Position numbers and translations under genes: made by a program. DNA of 64,000 bases, taken from Oscillatoria acuminata PCC 6304 (lineage in GTDB: Bacteria; Cyanobacteriota; Cyanobacteriia; Cyanobacteriales; Laspinemataceae). The stretch is from NCBI RefSeq assembly GCF_000317105.1, contig NC_019693.1:124001-188000 (forward strand). The letters run 5' to 3'. The notes beneath the pieces were generated by a model, which did no database searches, was not told the DNA's origin, and saw only the letters and a list, made by a program, of their open reading frames with translations. Below are positions 8,492 to 17,024 of this stretch, piece by piece; within the stretch, counting starts at the first letter, position 1, and every line of letters begins with the position of its first letter.

Positions 8492-10051
8492 TTATGCCCC
8501 AGCGAGGAGAACTTCTACTGGATTGCCTGCCTCTTCTTCGGGGAAGAGTTCTTGTACTCGGCTTTGGATTTGAGCGTGGCGTTCGACGCCTTCAAAGGCG
8601 TAACGGTTGTACCCATTGCGCTGAATTAACTCTTCCAAATAGCGGAGGCGATCGCTGGAGGCGGGGTGAGAAGATAACCAGCTTAAAACCCCTCCGCCAC
8701 CGCCATCTAATTCGGTGAAGGTTTGCATCAGGTTGCGTAACCCATCGGCGGCATAATTGGTATTAGCTAAGACTCTTGAGCCTAAAACATCGGCTTGTCG
8801 TTCATTCTGGCGGCTGTAGGCGCGACCGACTAGGGCGGCAATTAAATCTCCCATTGGCACGACCCGATTTAAGTTAGAAAGGAGGGCGCTTTGAACGACG
8901 CGCTGATAGCCATGAGATAAGACGGCATGAGCGACTTCATGACCCATTAATCCGGCAAGTTCGGCTTCGGTGTTAATTTTTTGGAGTGCGCCGGTATTGA
9001 CGAAAACTTTGCCACCGGGAAGGGCAAAGGCATTGAGATTTTTGTCGTTCACCACGAAGAATTCATACTCAAATTCATCCCGTCCCATCAATTTAGCCAT
9101 TTTCTGACCGACTTCATTGACATAGTTGACGATGGTTTCATCTTCAACCATTGGCAAACGCTGTTGGAAAACTTCAGCCAATTGGTTGCCAAAGGAGGCT
9201 TCTCCTTGCATCAACAGCATGGTGAGTTGAAGGGCGGGGATGGTTCCGGCAACGTTTCCAGTCAGGAGTAAATCCCCGATGGAAAGTGCGCCGGTGACGA
9301 TGGTTTGCCCGATTAAGCGGCGGCGAATTCCGGAACGGTAGCGACCCAAATCATTATCGGCGATCGCCTCAAATTCGGAGGATTGGGGATGTTCCGGATA
9401 CAGCACTGCAAATTGCCTTGCCGCAATGGAAGATTCCAACCATTTCTCTTCGCCTTGTAAGGCGGAAATTTCCGCTTTAATTAATTCTGGTTCGTTGGGA
9501 TAAAGGGTGGTGGCGCGTTCGAGAACGGCGAGGGCTTCCTCTCCTCTGCCGTACTGTTGTAAGGCTTGGACGAGCAACACATGACCGGGAATAAATTCCG
9601 GCTGTTTTTCGACTAATTGCTGTAACGGGACAAAAATTCGGGTTTCTAACCCTTGTTCAAATCCCGCTTGGGCTTCGCGCCAATAGACTCGACCCGCGCC
9701 GGAGAGTTGTTCGGGATCGGTAATCGGTTCAGCGATCGCCTGGTCCCCTCGGTGTTGGGGAAACTGACCTTTCACCTGGCGATAGAGTTGTTCTGCTGCT
9801 TGGGTGTTGCCAGCTAGGAAGAGGCGATCGGCTTCCACGAGGGTATTAAATTCTGAGCTTCCTGGCTCAAAAGCCAGTTCCAGAAGTTGTTTGAAACTGG
9901 AGAAGGGGGGGATTTTGCTCTGGGGTGCCGGGGTCTGTACCCCGGTGGGTGGCAAGGTGGAGTGGGCGGGTGCAAAGGTCAGCAACAAATTCATGCTGAG
10001 GAATAAAGCCACTCCAACTGTTGCCCAGAGGGCGTGCCGAAATCGTTTCAT
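8492..10051 (-). CDS. M48 family zinc metalloprotease with TPR-like N-terminal region
   Basis: Predicted membrane-anchored or exported zinc protease of 519 residues. A signal or anchor segment is seen at the N-terminus (ALWATVGVALFLSMNLLL). A helical/TPR-like region (about 45-250) is followed by the M48 catalytic part with zinc motif HEVAHAVLSHG and the third ligand in ERQADVLG. I chose the ATG at 10051 because GAGAGGA lies eight bases upstream and the hydrophobic signal follows directly; a longer frame (to 10177) would translate through repeat DNA. Family members act in envelope protein quality control. It converges on ietS but is not expected to belong to that system. Confidence 0.85.
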   Translation of the reverse strand: MKRFRHALWATVGVALFLSMNLLLTFAPAHSTLPPTGVQTPAPQSKIPPFSSFKQLLELAFEPGSSEFNTLVEADRLFLAGNTQAAEQLYRQVKGQFPQHRGDQAIAEPITDPEQLSGAGRVYWREAQAGFEQGLETRIFVPLQQLVEKQPEFIPGHVLLVQALQQYGRGEEALAVLERATTLYPNEPELIKAEISALQGEEKWLESSIAARQFAVLYPEHPQSSEFEAIADNDLGRYRSGIRRRLIGQTIVTGALSIGDLLLTGNVAGTIPALQLTMLLMQGEASFGNQLAEVFQQRLPMVEDETIVNYVNEVGQKMAKLMGRDEFEYEFFVVNDKNLNAFALPGGKVFVNTGALQKINTEAELAGLMGHEVAHAVLSHGYQRVVQSALLSNLNRVVPMGDLIAALVGRAYSRQNERQADVLGSRVLANTNYAADGLRNLMQTFTELDGGGGGVLSWLSSHPASSDRLRYLEELIQRNGYNRYAFEGVERHAQIQSRVQELFPEEEAGNPVEVLLAGA

Positions 10052-10086
10052 TGGGGGGGTTCCTCTCGATGGGGTAAGGGATGATG

Positions 10087-10162
10087 GTATGGTGTTAACC
10101 CGCACCCTCAAGGGTGGAGGCTCACAGGACGAAGCCCGCCTACGCGGGCTCAGTAGATAAAA
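10087..10162. repeat. Partial copy of GCCCGC hairpin repeat
   Basis: Carries AACCCGCACCCTCAAGGGTG and GACGAAGCCCGCCTACGCGGGCT, modules of the MITE at 10303-10426, without the outer inverted repeats. Confidence 0.6.
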
Positions 10163-10302
10163 ACAGGTGTTTGACAATTGGATTGGGTATTAGCCTCTTA
10201 GAACCCAAATCGGAATCAGGTGTTTCCTTTGAGAGTGCAACATCGGAAATAAAGGCGCTTAAAACCCAGTTCCAGAGACGGAAACCGGGTTTCTGATGGC
10301 TT

Positions 10303-10426
10303 TATACCAAATTCGGTTGTTAAAAGTCGATTTTTTGTTTTAGCCCGCGCAGGCGGGCTTCGTCCGTATAGCCCCACCCTTGAGGGTGCGGGTTTTTATA
10401 GACTTTCAAACCCGAATTCCGTATTA
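10303..10426. mobile_element. MITE-like element, TATACCAAATTCGG...TAATACGGAATTCGG ends
   Basis: 124 bp with inverted ends (TATACCAAATTCGGTTGT and, on the opposite strand, TAATACGGAATTCGGG) and internal stems GCCCGCGCAGGCGGGC and ACCCTTGAGGGTGCGGG. Same family as 25837-25962 and 60075-60200 and the IS-split copy at 46983-48778. Its outermost triplet (10426-10424) is the TAA stop of the adjoining muramidase gene. Confidence 0.8.
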
Positions 10427-11131
10427 CATGGATTTTTGCAGTTCTTCTTCCAGGAGTTGCTGATAAATGGTGGGTAAAGAGGCGCTCATGGAATTGGTTT
10501 CAATCCCGTAGCCGAGACTGGTCCAAGTTCCGGAGAGCAGATATAAGACTTCATCTAATTTTCCTTGTTTTAATAATTCAGGAATGTTCACTCCCCACGC
10601 TTCTTCGTCTTTTAGCCACGCATAGACGACTTTATCTTGAAATTTGGGTTCAAAACTATAGGATTTCCAAAACCATCTGCCGTCGGGTTTGGGGTGGTAG
10701 CGTTCGGCCATTTCTTCCCAGGTGGTGGTGATGAACTGATAGCGACCGGCAGCGGTGGTGCAGTTGTTGAGATTGGGTCCGGCGACGATGCGCACGCAGA
10801 GATCGGGATGGCGTTTGAAGTCGTCAATATATTGGCCACCATAGATCACGGCGTAGGGGTAGTCCACGTTGGATTCACTGGCGGAAATGGTTCGCATCAG
10901 GGCGCGGATGTAGGGGTCCCCATTTTCCATGACTAAGGGGGGTAAGGGGGCGATTAATGAGGGCTCCAGGGATTCGGTGCGACGAAAGATGACGTTATAA
11001 AACAGCATAGGTAAGGCGATCGCCCCAGCCAGCAACAAGACAAACTGTCTGAATTTTGGGGGTTTTCTTCGCCGTTTAACCACCGGTTTTTGACTCAAGT
11101 TCAACGGTTGAGCAGAAGGTTCAGAAAGCAT
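10424..11131 (-). CDS. Lysozyme-like muramidase (phage endolysin/GH104-type), membrane anchored
   Basis: Predicted peptidoglycan-cleaving enzyme of 235 residues. One N-terminal TM segment (FVLLLAGAIALPMLFYNVIF) is followed by a lysozyme domain: IRALMRTISASE holds the probable catalytic Glu, then GGQYIDDFKRHPD, TAAGRYQFITTTW and a C-terminal helical part. The fold resembles lambda endolysin-type lysozymes found in many bacteria as chromosomal cell-wall enzymes. No holin or phage genes are near, so a cell-wall remodelling role is more likely than a prophage remnant. The stop codon is the outer end of a MITE, so the native C-terminus may have been changed. Confidence 0.8.
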   Translation of the reverse strand: MLSEPSAQPLNLSQKPVVKRRRKPPKFRQFVLLLAGAIALPMLFYNVIFRRTESLEPSLIAPLPPLVMENGDPYIRALMRTISASESNVDYPYAVIYGGQYIDDFKRHPDLCVRIVAGPNLNNCTTAAGRYQFITTTWEEMAERYHPKPDGRWFWKSYSFEPKFQDKVVYAWLKDEEAWGVNIPELLKQGKLDEVLYLLSGTWTSLGYGIETNSMSASLPTIYQQLLEEELQKSM

Positions 11132-11293
11132 AAGGCATGATGAATGATTGAGAAATTCCGGTGAATTTTACAGGTTTTTACTCTAATTTCACCGATTGTT
11201 TTTGGCTTGATTCAGTTGGGTTTCCCTGTTTCAATTCAAGGAAAACCCAGAAAATTTTTGGGCTTTTTCCCGGTGTTGAATGCCCCTGCTTTA

Positions 11294-11351
11294 GGTGCGT
11301 CCGTTCATGCCGGTAGGGGTTTCACCTCTGCGGTTTTTCATCGGACGCACC
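11294..11351. repeat. Inverted repeat in intergenic gap
   Basis: Arms GGTGCGTCCG (11294-11303) and CGGACGCACC (11342-11351) enclose a 38-base loop. Could be a transcription-end structure for the SDR gene (minus strand), whose stop lies about 65 bp away. Confidence 0.45.
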
Positions 11352-11416
11352 CTCCTTTTAAACTATATATCCCGGGTTTTTAGGGGAGATAAAGCCTAAT
11401 TATAACCGGGTTGGAG

Positions 11417-12076
11417 TTACACCACACTGGCAAATAGCTCAGGGAATGCTTGGGCTGGCGCTTCAGCATTGGTGACAATTTCGACAATTTTATTCCGGGC
11501 GGCAGGTTGAAATAGGGCTTCGACGCTGACTAAGGCGACTTTAGTGCGAGGAATGCTCCCATCAAATAATTGGTCCTGAGATTTCATGACGATCGCCGCT
11601 TCATCTTCGGTATTTTTTAATCCGCCTGGACGGACGATGGTGTAAGCTAAACCGCTGTTTTGGATATATTTTTCCGCTTGTCTTTTCCAGACTAAAATCA
11701 GCCAGAATAAATTGAGCGGATGGAATAAGTTAGAGACGCACAAGGAGGAAACCAGAACAAAATGTTCGATTCCCTTGACTTTAGCGACATCCACGAGATG
11801 CTTGGTCCCTTCATAGTCTATGCGATAGGGTCCCGTGGGGTCGAAACTGGGAGTTGCACCTGTGGCGCATAACACCACCGTACAATCCGCGATCGCCTCG
11901 TTGAGACTCTCCGGATTCAAGACATCCCCCACGACTAACTCCACCTGGGGAGGTAAGAGTTGCTGACCTTTCTCCAAGTTCCGCACCAAGGCGCGCACGG
12001 GAATCTCCCGCTTGACCAATTCTTCGACAATTCGTCGTCCCGTTTGTCCCGTGGCACCCGCTACAAATGCTTTCAT
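11417..12076 (-). CDS. NAD(P)-binding SDR family protein (atypical SDR/NmrA-like)
   Basis: 219-residue Rossmann-fold protein. The N-terminus has the atypical SDR glycine motif GATGQTGRRIVEEL, with VRALVRN, VVGDVLNPESL, VVLCATGA and FVLVSSLCVS; the usual YxxxK is replaced by a later conserved segment YTIVRPGG. Proteins of this kind in cyanobacteria (Ycf39/YbjT-like) bind NADP and often act in assembly or sensing rather than in a known reaction. Substrate not predictable. ATG at 12076 starts the glycine motif region directly. Monocistronic by spacing. Confidence 0.85.
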   Translation of the reverse strand: MKAFVAGATGQTGRRIVEELVKREIPVRALVRNLEKGQQLLPPQVELVVGDVLNPESLNEAIADCTVVLCATGATPSFDPTGPYRIDYEGTKHLVDVAKVKGIEHFVLVSSLCVSNLFHPLNLFWLILVWKRQAEKYIQNSGLAYTIVRPGGLKNTEDEAAIVMKSQDQLFDGSIPRTKVALVSVEALFQPAARNKIVEIVTNAEAPAQAFPELFASVV

Positions 12077-12425
12077 CAGTTTTTTAGGTAAAATTATGGA
12101 TTGAATGTGAAATTATTGCTTTTTTGCAATAGTGGGGAAGCAGTTGGCACCCCCTGTCTCCTATAGTTTAAAAAATTTGAGGGCCGATCGCGATCGCCCA
12201 GGTTCGGATATCTACATCACAGAACCTCTCTCGGGGGATTGTCTATGATAGAAACGGATGCCAGCTCAACCCTGATTCCGGTCAAGGCGAAGCTCACCCC
12301 ATAAAGAAAAGTCGGGCAGAATTACGGATTTCACCCCTCCCAGGGACAAGATAACGTAGAGAAAATAGCATCCAGCCACCTCGGTGGTCGTACAAAAACA
12401 CAGACCCTCAATCAGGGAAGCGGTT

Positions 12426-13181
12426 ATGCAGTCAGATATTCTAAACCCTATGCAAACATCCATCGATGGCGATCGCGAGGCATCTACCTCCGTTGCTTGT
12501 GAACCGATGTGGTTTCAGACTCATTTTGTCGGATGCATGGAAATGTATGCCGATGTGGAAACTGTTGCTGCCTATTTTGACGTTCACCAAGGATGGTTTC
12601 GACGCTGTGCTCATCCGATGCAGGCAGATGCTTTAGGAGAAAATGGCTATGCTCTAACTATTGGGCGCTTTGGTGCACTCGGTTATGAAGTGGAACCGAA
12701 AATTGGTCTGAATCTATTACCCCAACAGAATCGCGTTTATCTGATCGAAACGATCGCCGTTCCGGATTATGTCCCCCCAGGTTATGACGTAGAGTTTAAA
12801 GCTGCCCAGGAATTGATAGAAATTCCCGCAGATTATTCTAATATCAAACTCCGCCACACCGAGGACCTCCCTCCCACTATGACTCGGGTGGAGTGGAATT
12901 TAGATTTAAAGGTGGGGGTTTGTTTTCCCAAGTTCATCCATGCCTTACCCCTCCCCCTCGTCCAAAGAACTGGCGATCGCCTGTTGGCGCAAATCGTTAA
13001 ACAAGTCTCCCGTCGCTTAACTTACAAAGTCCAGGAAGATTTTCACTCCACCATCGGGCGCGATCGTCTGGAACTCTTCAAGAAAAAACGCGCCAAATCC
13101 TCCAACTCCGATCTATGCCGTCAATGTAGCGGTTCCAATGGCACCGGCGAAGAGATCCCCGAGGACCTCGAAACTCCCTAA
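12426..13181 (+). CDS. DUF1997 family protein
   Basis: 251-residue protein of the DUF1997 family, conserved in cyanobacteria and plastids, function unknown. Features seen: FQTHFVGCMEMYADVETVAAYFDVHQGWFRRCAHPM, split here as FVGCMEMYAD and HQGWFRRCAHPM, then GRFGALGYEVEPKIGL, and a C-terminal LLAQIVKQVSRRLTYKVQEDF. The fold of this family is lipid-binding/START-like by general expectation. The last ~35 residues are low-complexity and charged. I chose ATG at 12426 (GGGAAG a few bases upstream); an in-frame ATG-less or earlier start at 12384 would add 14 residues not typical of the family. The upstream gap 12077-12425 holds HIP1 sites but no gene that I recognise. Confidence 0.8.
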   Translation: MQSDILNPMQTSIDGDREASTSVACEPMWFQTHFVGCMEMYADVETVAAYFDVHQGWFRRCAHPMQADALGENGYALTIGRFGALGYEVEPKIGLNLLPQQNRVYLIETIAVPDYVPPGYDVEFKAAQELIEIPADYSNIKLRHTEDLPPTMTRVEWNLDLKVGVCFPKFIHALPLPLVQRTGDRLLAQIVKQVSRRLTYKVQEDFHSTIGRDRLELFKKKRAKSSNSDLCRQCSGSNGTGEEIPEDLETP

Positions 13182-13272
13182 CTAATATCCGGTCCCCTCC
13201 CCGATATCTTGGGGAAGGGACCGGATAGGGGTGCATCCTGGGCGATCGGCTCGGGCAGCGGTAAAGTGTTAA

Positions 13273-13442
13273 GGGGATTACAAAAAATAAATCATCCAAC
13301 CGTTCAACTGAAAGGAAGTGTAGGGGCGCAATGCGCAGGCCCTCCGGAGGGCCTGCGCATTGCGCCCCTACATTGACTGGGCTACTCCGTTGATCCGGAA
13401 CTACGAACGAACGTTCTGGAGGTTTTATTTTTTGGAGTTCCC
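13273..13442. mobile_element. 170-bp MITE, copy 1 (inverted copy at 60202-60371)
   Basis: Exactly 170 bp with imperfect ends GGGGATTACAAAAAATAAAT and, on the other strand, GGGAACTCCAAAAAATAAAA. The centre is a long hairpin TGTAGGGGCGCAATGCGCAG...TGTAGGGGCG (inverted). The second copy, in opposite orientation, has the same length and nearly the same sequence. Confidence 0.85.
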
Positions 13443-13454
13443 TAAATCGTTAAA

Positions 13455-13526
13455 ACCAGAAACCGGGTTTTTGTTCGTTGGTATGCTAGTGTCTTAGCCC
13501 AGATTTTGTCAAGAAACCCGGTTTGG
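13455..13526. repeat. Pair of AGAAACCGGGTTTCT-type palindromes
   Basis: Two palindromic units (AGAAACCGGGTTTTT near 13457 and AAGAAACCCGGTTTGG near 13512). This 15-bp palindrome recurs many times in the window, usually in pairs or triplets at gene ends. Confidence 0.7.
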
Positions 13527-13550
13527 TCTTCCCGTTACAGTAACGGCGTC

Positions 13551-14024
13551 CTAGGAATCACTGCTCAAAATCTTTTGGACAATTTGCAATCCCGTGAAGG
13601 CTTGCCAGCCAAACAGGGTGAGCAAGGTCATATTCATCGCCACATGAGTCACTCGCGCCCAAGCGACGCCTTGCTGCATGAAGGGCGCTAGGGAGGCTGA
13701 AATAGCCACCATTGTGGTCATGCCTAAGCCAACAAGCAGGTGGGGACCAAAAAATAACTTGCCATTATTCACATAAGTGGCAGCCATACCCAGCACGGTG
13801 CCGAATACCATCAGGGCCAGCATAATGGACCCAATTTGGTAATGTCTAATATTGTATTTGCCCTTAATCAGAACTTTTTTCTCTTCTCCTGTGGCTTTGC
13901 GAGTGCGCTTCAGTTTCACTCCCAGGACAAGGGCGTAAATCGAGAGTCCAAACAGCACCCACATCAATAAGGGGTGAAAGAAAGTTAATCCCGTTTGTAA
14001 CGGTGCGGGCAGTTCAAAGGTCAT
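13551..14024 (-). CDS. DUF4079 family integral membrane protein
   Basis: 157 residues with four predicted TM helices (HPLLMWVLFGLSIYALVLGV; IGSIMLALMVFGTVLGMAA; LLVGLGMTTMVAISASLAPF; VAMNMTLLTLFGWQAFTGL) and conserved histidines (FFHPLL, RHYQIGS, GPHLLVG, THVAMN) in or near the helices, reminiscent of cytochrome b561-type heme binding. DUF4079 is a cyanobacterial/plastid family without an assigned function. Start ATG at 14024. Confidence 0.85.
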   Translation of the reverse strand: MTFELPAPLQTGLTFFHPLLMWVLFGLSIYALVLGVKLKRTRKATGEEKKVLIKGKYNIRHYQIGSIMLALMVFGTVLGMAATYVNNGKLFFGPHLLVGLGMTTMVAISASLAPFMQQGVAWARVTHVAMNMTLLTLFGWQAFTGLQIVQKILSSDS

Positions 14025-14127
14025 GGTGTTCTCCAGATGGCGTGAGGATCTTCATAAAACTTATCATAATTTGGCTCTGGAGACTTGAAAATCCCCCACC
14101 CTTAAGGATTCTGTTGGCGAATCATGA

Positions 14128-14363
14128 AAGAGACCTCTCCCCAAACCCCTCCCCTCAGAGGGGAGGGGCTTTGAGACTCCCCCCTTCTGGCTCCCCTTTC
14201 CGGCTCCCCCTTCCCTCCTAGGGAAGGGGGTTGGGGGGTTAGGTCTCCCCTATAACCAACACAGTCCCCAAACCCCTCCCCTCAGAGGGGAGGGGCTTTC
14301 CGGCTCCCCCTTCCCTCCTAGGGAAGGGGGTTGGGGGGTTAGGTCTCCCCTATAACCAACAGA
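14128..14363. repeat. GAGACCTCTCCCC / GGGGTTAGGTCTC palindromic repeat cluster
   Basis: Two consecutive copies of a large hairpin made of CCCCAAACCCCTCCCCT, AGGGGAGGGGCTTT, a GGCTCCCCCTTCCCTCC linker and AGGGAAGGGGGTTGGGGGG, ending GTTAGGTCTCCCCTATAACC. Same family at 15996-16346 and 41231-41835. The gap 14025-14520 has no gene that I recognise. Confidence 0.8.
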
Positions 14364-14520
14364 GTCTTTAAGGATGGTGCTACATGAACAAAGCGCCGTC
14401 ATTGTAGCAGTCTGAGATCCGGTGCGATCGCCAGGTGAAGATCTCCAGATGATCGCGGTTGATTGTCGGCTCCTTTCGCGATACCGTTAAATTACCCCGA
14501 GATTGAGTCGATCGCAGCAA

Positions 14521-15993
14521 ATGCTCTCTAACCAGGATCTTTTATTAATTCAGGCGGCTCGAATTGGCAACATTAATCAAGTGATTACCCTGCTGGCGGA
14601 GGGTGCGCGTGTCAATGCCAAAGATCGAGAAGGCACGACTCCGTTAATGTTTGCCTCTCAGAAAGGTTACACAGAAATCGCCCGTCACTTGCTCGAAGCT
14701 GGTGCCGATGCCAATCTTCCCCGGGAAAAGTACGGCATCACCCCGTTGATGTTCGCGGCGGCCAATCATCAGATTGATGTGGTCCGCCTGTTACTCTCCT
14801 CGGGAGCACAGGTGAACGCCCGGAATGATGATGGCAGTACAGCACTGATGGCGGCGGCACTCAAAGGCAATCTGGCGATCGTTGATCTCCTGTTGACCCA
14901 CGGTGCCCAACCCAATATCAAAGATAAAGATGACGATACTGCCCTCAAACTCGCCATTGTTCAGGGTCATATTGCTATCGTCCAATCTCTCCTAGCGGCA
15001 GGGGCCAATTTAGAGGCGATCGCCGACTTGGATGCTCTCTTGTTTCGCATCGCCCAAAAGGGGAACGCGCAACTGTTAGAACTGCTAATTCAAAAGGGTC
15101 TCTCCTGTCAAACATATGATTGCGGCAGCGCCTTGCTGGAAGCGGCAGAACGTGGGGACTTGCCCATTCTGCAAATCTTGTTAGCAGGCGGGACTCATCC
15201 CAATGTTACGGATAAAGATGCCGAAACTCCCCTGCTCCTGGCGAGCGATCGCGGCCATACCGAGGTAGTAATCGCTCTGCTTGCCGCTGGTGCCGATGTC
15301 AATGCCAAAAATCTCGATGGCTTTACCCCCCTGATGGCTGGGGCATCTGGAGGCCATTGGGAGATGGTGCGATCGCTGCTGGATGCCGGTGCCGAGATTA
15401 ATGCGATCGATAGTGATGGAGAAACCGCCTTAAATTGGGCCGTAGTCGAAGGGTATGCCGATGTCGTCAACCTGTTACTCGACAGCGGGGCCGATTTCCA
15501 ACGGTGCAATCGTCTTGGAGATACCCCGTTATTTGTCGCTGCCTTGCACGATCGCGCCGACATCGTGGCGGCCCTCCTCCACAAGGGTGCAGAGGTTAAC
15601 CCCACCAACTTTGACGAAACCCCCCTCACCGCCACTGCTGAACTCGGCCATTTGAACACCATCCGAGTCCTACTCAAAGCGGGTGCGGACCCCAATGCCG
15701 TCTCCACCGGAGGCAAAACCGCCCTGATGAAAGCTGCCGATCGCAATTTGACCGAAGTCATGGAGGTCCTGATTGCTGCCGGTGCCGATGTCAACCGCCA
15801 AGATGACGCTGGAGCCACTGCCTTGATGTGGGCCGCCCATCGCGGGTTTGAGGAAGCAGTGCATCTTTTGGTATCTGCGGGTGTGAATGTCAATCTCAAA
15901 AATCGTGGGGGCTATACCGCTTTGGCGATCGCGGAGTTTAATGGCTATAAGAAAGTAGCGCGATCGCTCCGTAAGGCTGGGACTCAAGAATAA
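14521..15993 (+). CDS. Ankyrin-repeat protein
   Basis: 490-residue soluble protein made almost wholly of about 14 ankyrin repeats of 33 residues (pattern DxxGxTPLMxAAxxGHxxxVxxLLxAGADVNA). No catalytic domain, signal or TM segment is seen, so it is a protein-binding scaffold; partner unknown. ATG at 14521 gives MLSNQDLLLIQAARIGN, the usual N-terminus for such cyanobacterial proteins; a TTG at 14503 would add six residues. Stands alone between two repeat clusters. Confidence 0.88.
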   Translation: MLSNQDLLLIQAARIGNINQVITLLAEGARVNAKDREGTTPLMFASQKGYTEIARHLLEAGADANLPREKYGITPLMFAAANHQIDVVRLLLSSGAQVNARNDDGSTALMAAALKGNLAIVDLLLTHGAQPNIKDKDDDTALKLAIVQGHIAIVQSLLAAGANLEAIADLDALLFRIAQKGNAQLLELLIQKGLSCQTYDCGSALLEAAERGDLPILQILLAGGTHPNVTDKDAETPLLLASDRGHTEVVIALLAAGADVNAKNLDGFTPLMAGASGGHWEMVRSLLDAGAEINAIDSDGETALNWAVVEGYADVVNLLLDSGADFQRCNRLGDTPLFVAALHDRADIVAALLHKGAEVNPTNFDETPLTATAELGHLNTIRVLLKAGADPNAVSTGGKTALMKAADRNLTEVMEVLIAAGADVNRQDDAGATALMWAAHRGFEEAVHLLVSAGVNVNLKNRGGYTALAIAEFNGYKKVARSLRKAGTQE

Positions 15994-15995
15994 AC

Positions 15996-16346
15996 AGAAG
16001 AGACCTCTCCCCAAACCCCTCCCCTCTTAGGGGAGGGGCTTTGAGACTCCCGATTCCGGCTCCCGATTCCGGCTCCCGATTCCGGCTCCCGATTCCGGCT
16101 CCCGATTCCGGCTCCCGATTCCCTCTTAGGGAAGGGGGTTGGGGGGTTAGGTCTCCGGCAACCTCACTATAAAACAACCCCAAAAACCCTACATTATTAG
16201 GAAGAGACCTCTCCCCAAACCCCTCCCCTAAGAGGGGAGGGGCTTTGAGACTCCCTTTTCCGGCTCCCTTTTCCGGCTCCCCATTCCGGCTCCCCCTTCC
16301 GGCTCCCCCTTCCCTCTTAGGGAAGGGGGTTGGGGGGTTAGGTCTC
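15996..16346. repeat. Two GAGACCTCTCCCC repeats with 13-bp internal tandem expansions
   Basis: Two copies of the large hairpin repeat (15999-16162 and 16203-16346). In the first, the linker is expanded into about six near-identical 13-bp units GGCTCCCGATTCC; in the second into five units that vary (CTTTTCC, CCATTCC, CCCTTCC). The second copy overlaps the 3' end of the DUF2358 gene. Confidence 0.85.
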
Positions 16347-16766
16347 CGATCGCGGAAGAAACTGCTTTAAAATCGCCTTCGGTTCCCGGTCCCAAGTATC
16401 AATATGTTCATAAATTAATCCATCTTCATCTAACTTATAATTAGAATATCCATTAAAAAATAAATCCGCTTTCCAGGGTAACCGTAACTGCCCACGCACG
16501 GTCCAATTGGCTAAAATCATATCCGGCTCAACCTGCTCTACATCATGCAAATCAAAATAGAGTTCTGTAAAAAACAGTTGACCGTGAAATCGTAAGGTCC
16601 AGAAAATAATTCTATAATTGAACTTCCACTTAAACTGATTTACTGGGTCTTTGAAAAAAATATCTTTCCGATAAATATCATAAGAAATATCTTTTTCAAA
16701 TAACCTGGGTAAGTCTTCCTTTAAAGTGGCGATCGCCTTAAAGACTTGAGATTGATACTCGTCCAT
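16338..16766 (-). CDS. DUF2358 family protein
   Basis: 142 residues matching DUF2358, a plant/cyanobacterial family with a SnoaL/NTF2-like fold and no known reaction. Conserved stretches: LPRLFEKDISYDIYRKDIFF, KDPVNQFKW, FDLHDVEQ, ANWTVRGQLRLPWK and the C-terminal DGLIYEHIDTWDREP. Start ATG at 16766 has a weak upstream signal. The last codons run into the neighbouring palindromic repeat. Confidence 0.85.
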   Translation of the reverse strand: MDEYQSQVFKAIATLKEDLPRLFEKDISYDIYRKDIFFKDPVNQFKWKFNYRIIFWTLRFHGQLFFTELYFDLHDVEQVEPDMILANWTVRGQLRLPWKADLFFNGYSNYKLDEDGLIYEHIDTWDREPKAILKQFLPRSET

Positions 16767-17024
16767 TATTCCTTAATTCCTGGTACTCATTTTATTCTTA
16801 TGGTAATCGGGAAAGAGTCCAGAAATGCCTTCAGGGGTTACTACAAACGGGGGAATTCGTTCCTCTCTTAGTTCAACGTCCCGCCTTCAGGCATTCTCTT
16901 CACTCACCCTACTCCAAAAAACCAGGACCCCCTCGGATATCCGAACCCACCTCATCTGATTCTCCACCCCCGCATCCGCATCCAAACCCGCTAAAATTAT
17001 TAAGAAATATATAGTTAAAATTTT

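Noticed and set aside
10052-10177. N-terminal extension of the M48 protease to 10177
   Set aside because: The added residues are translated from the GCCCGC hairpin repeat; the ATG at 10051 has a good ribosome binding site and starts the signal segment.
10424-11131. Prophage remnant, because of the endolysin-like muramidase
   Set aside because: No other phage gene nearby; such lysozymes with a TM anchor are normal chromosomal genes.
13078-13299. Minus-strand frame overlapping the 3' end of the DUF1997 gene
   Set aside because: Overlaps a supported gene and repeat DNA, product has no recognisable feature.
15195-15899. 234-residue open frame antisense to the ankyrin gene
   Set aside because: Shadow frame of a repetitive GC-rich gene; low-complexity Ser/Ala product, no start signal.
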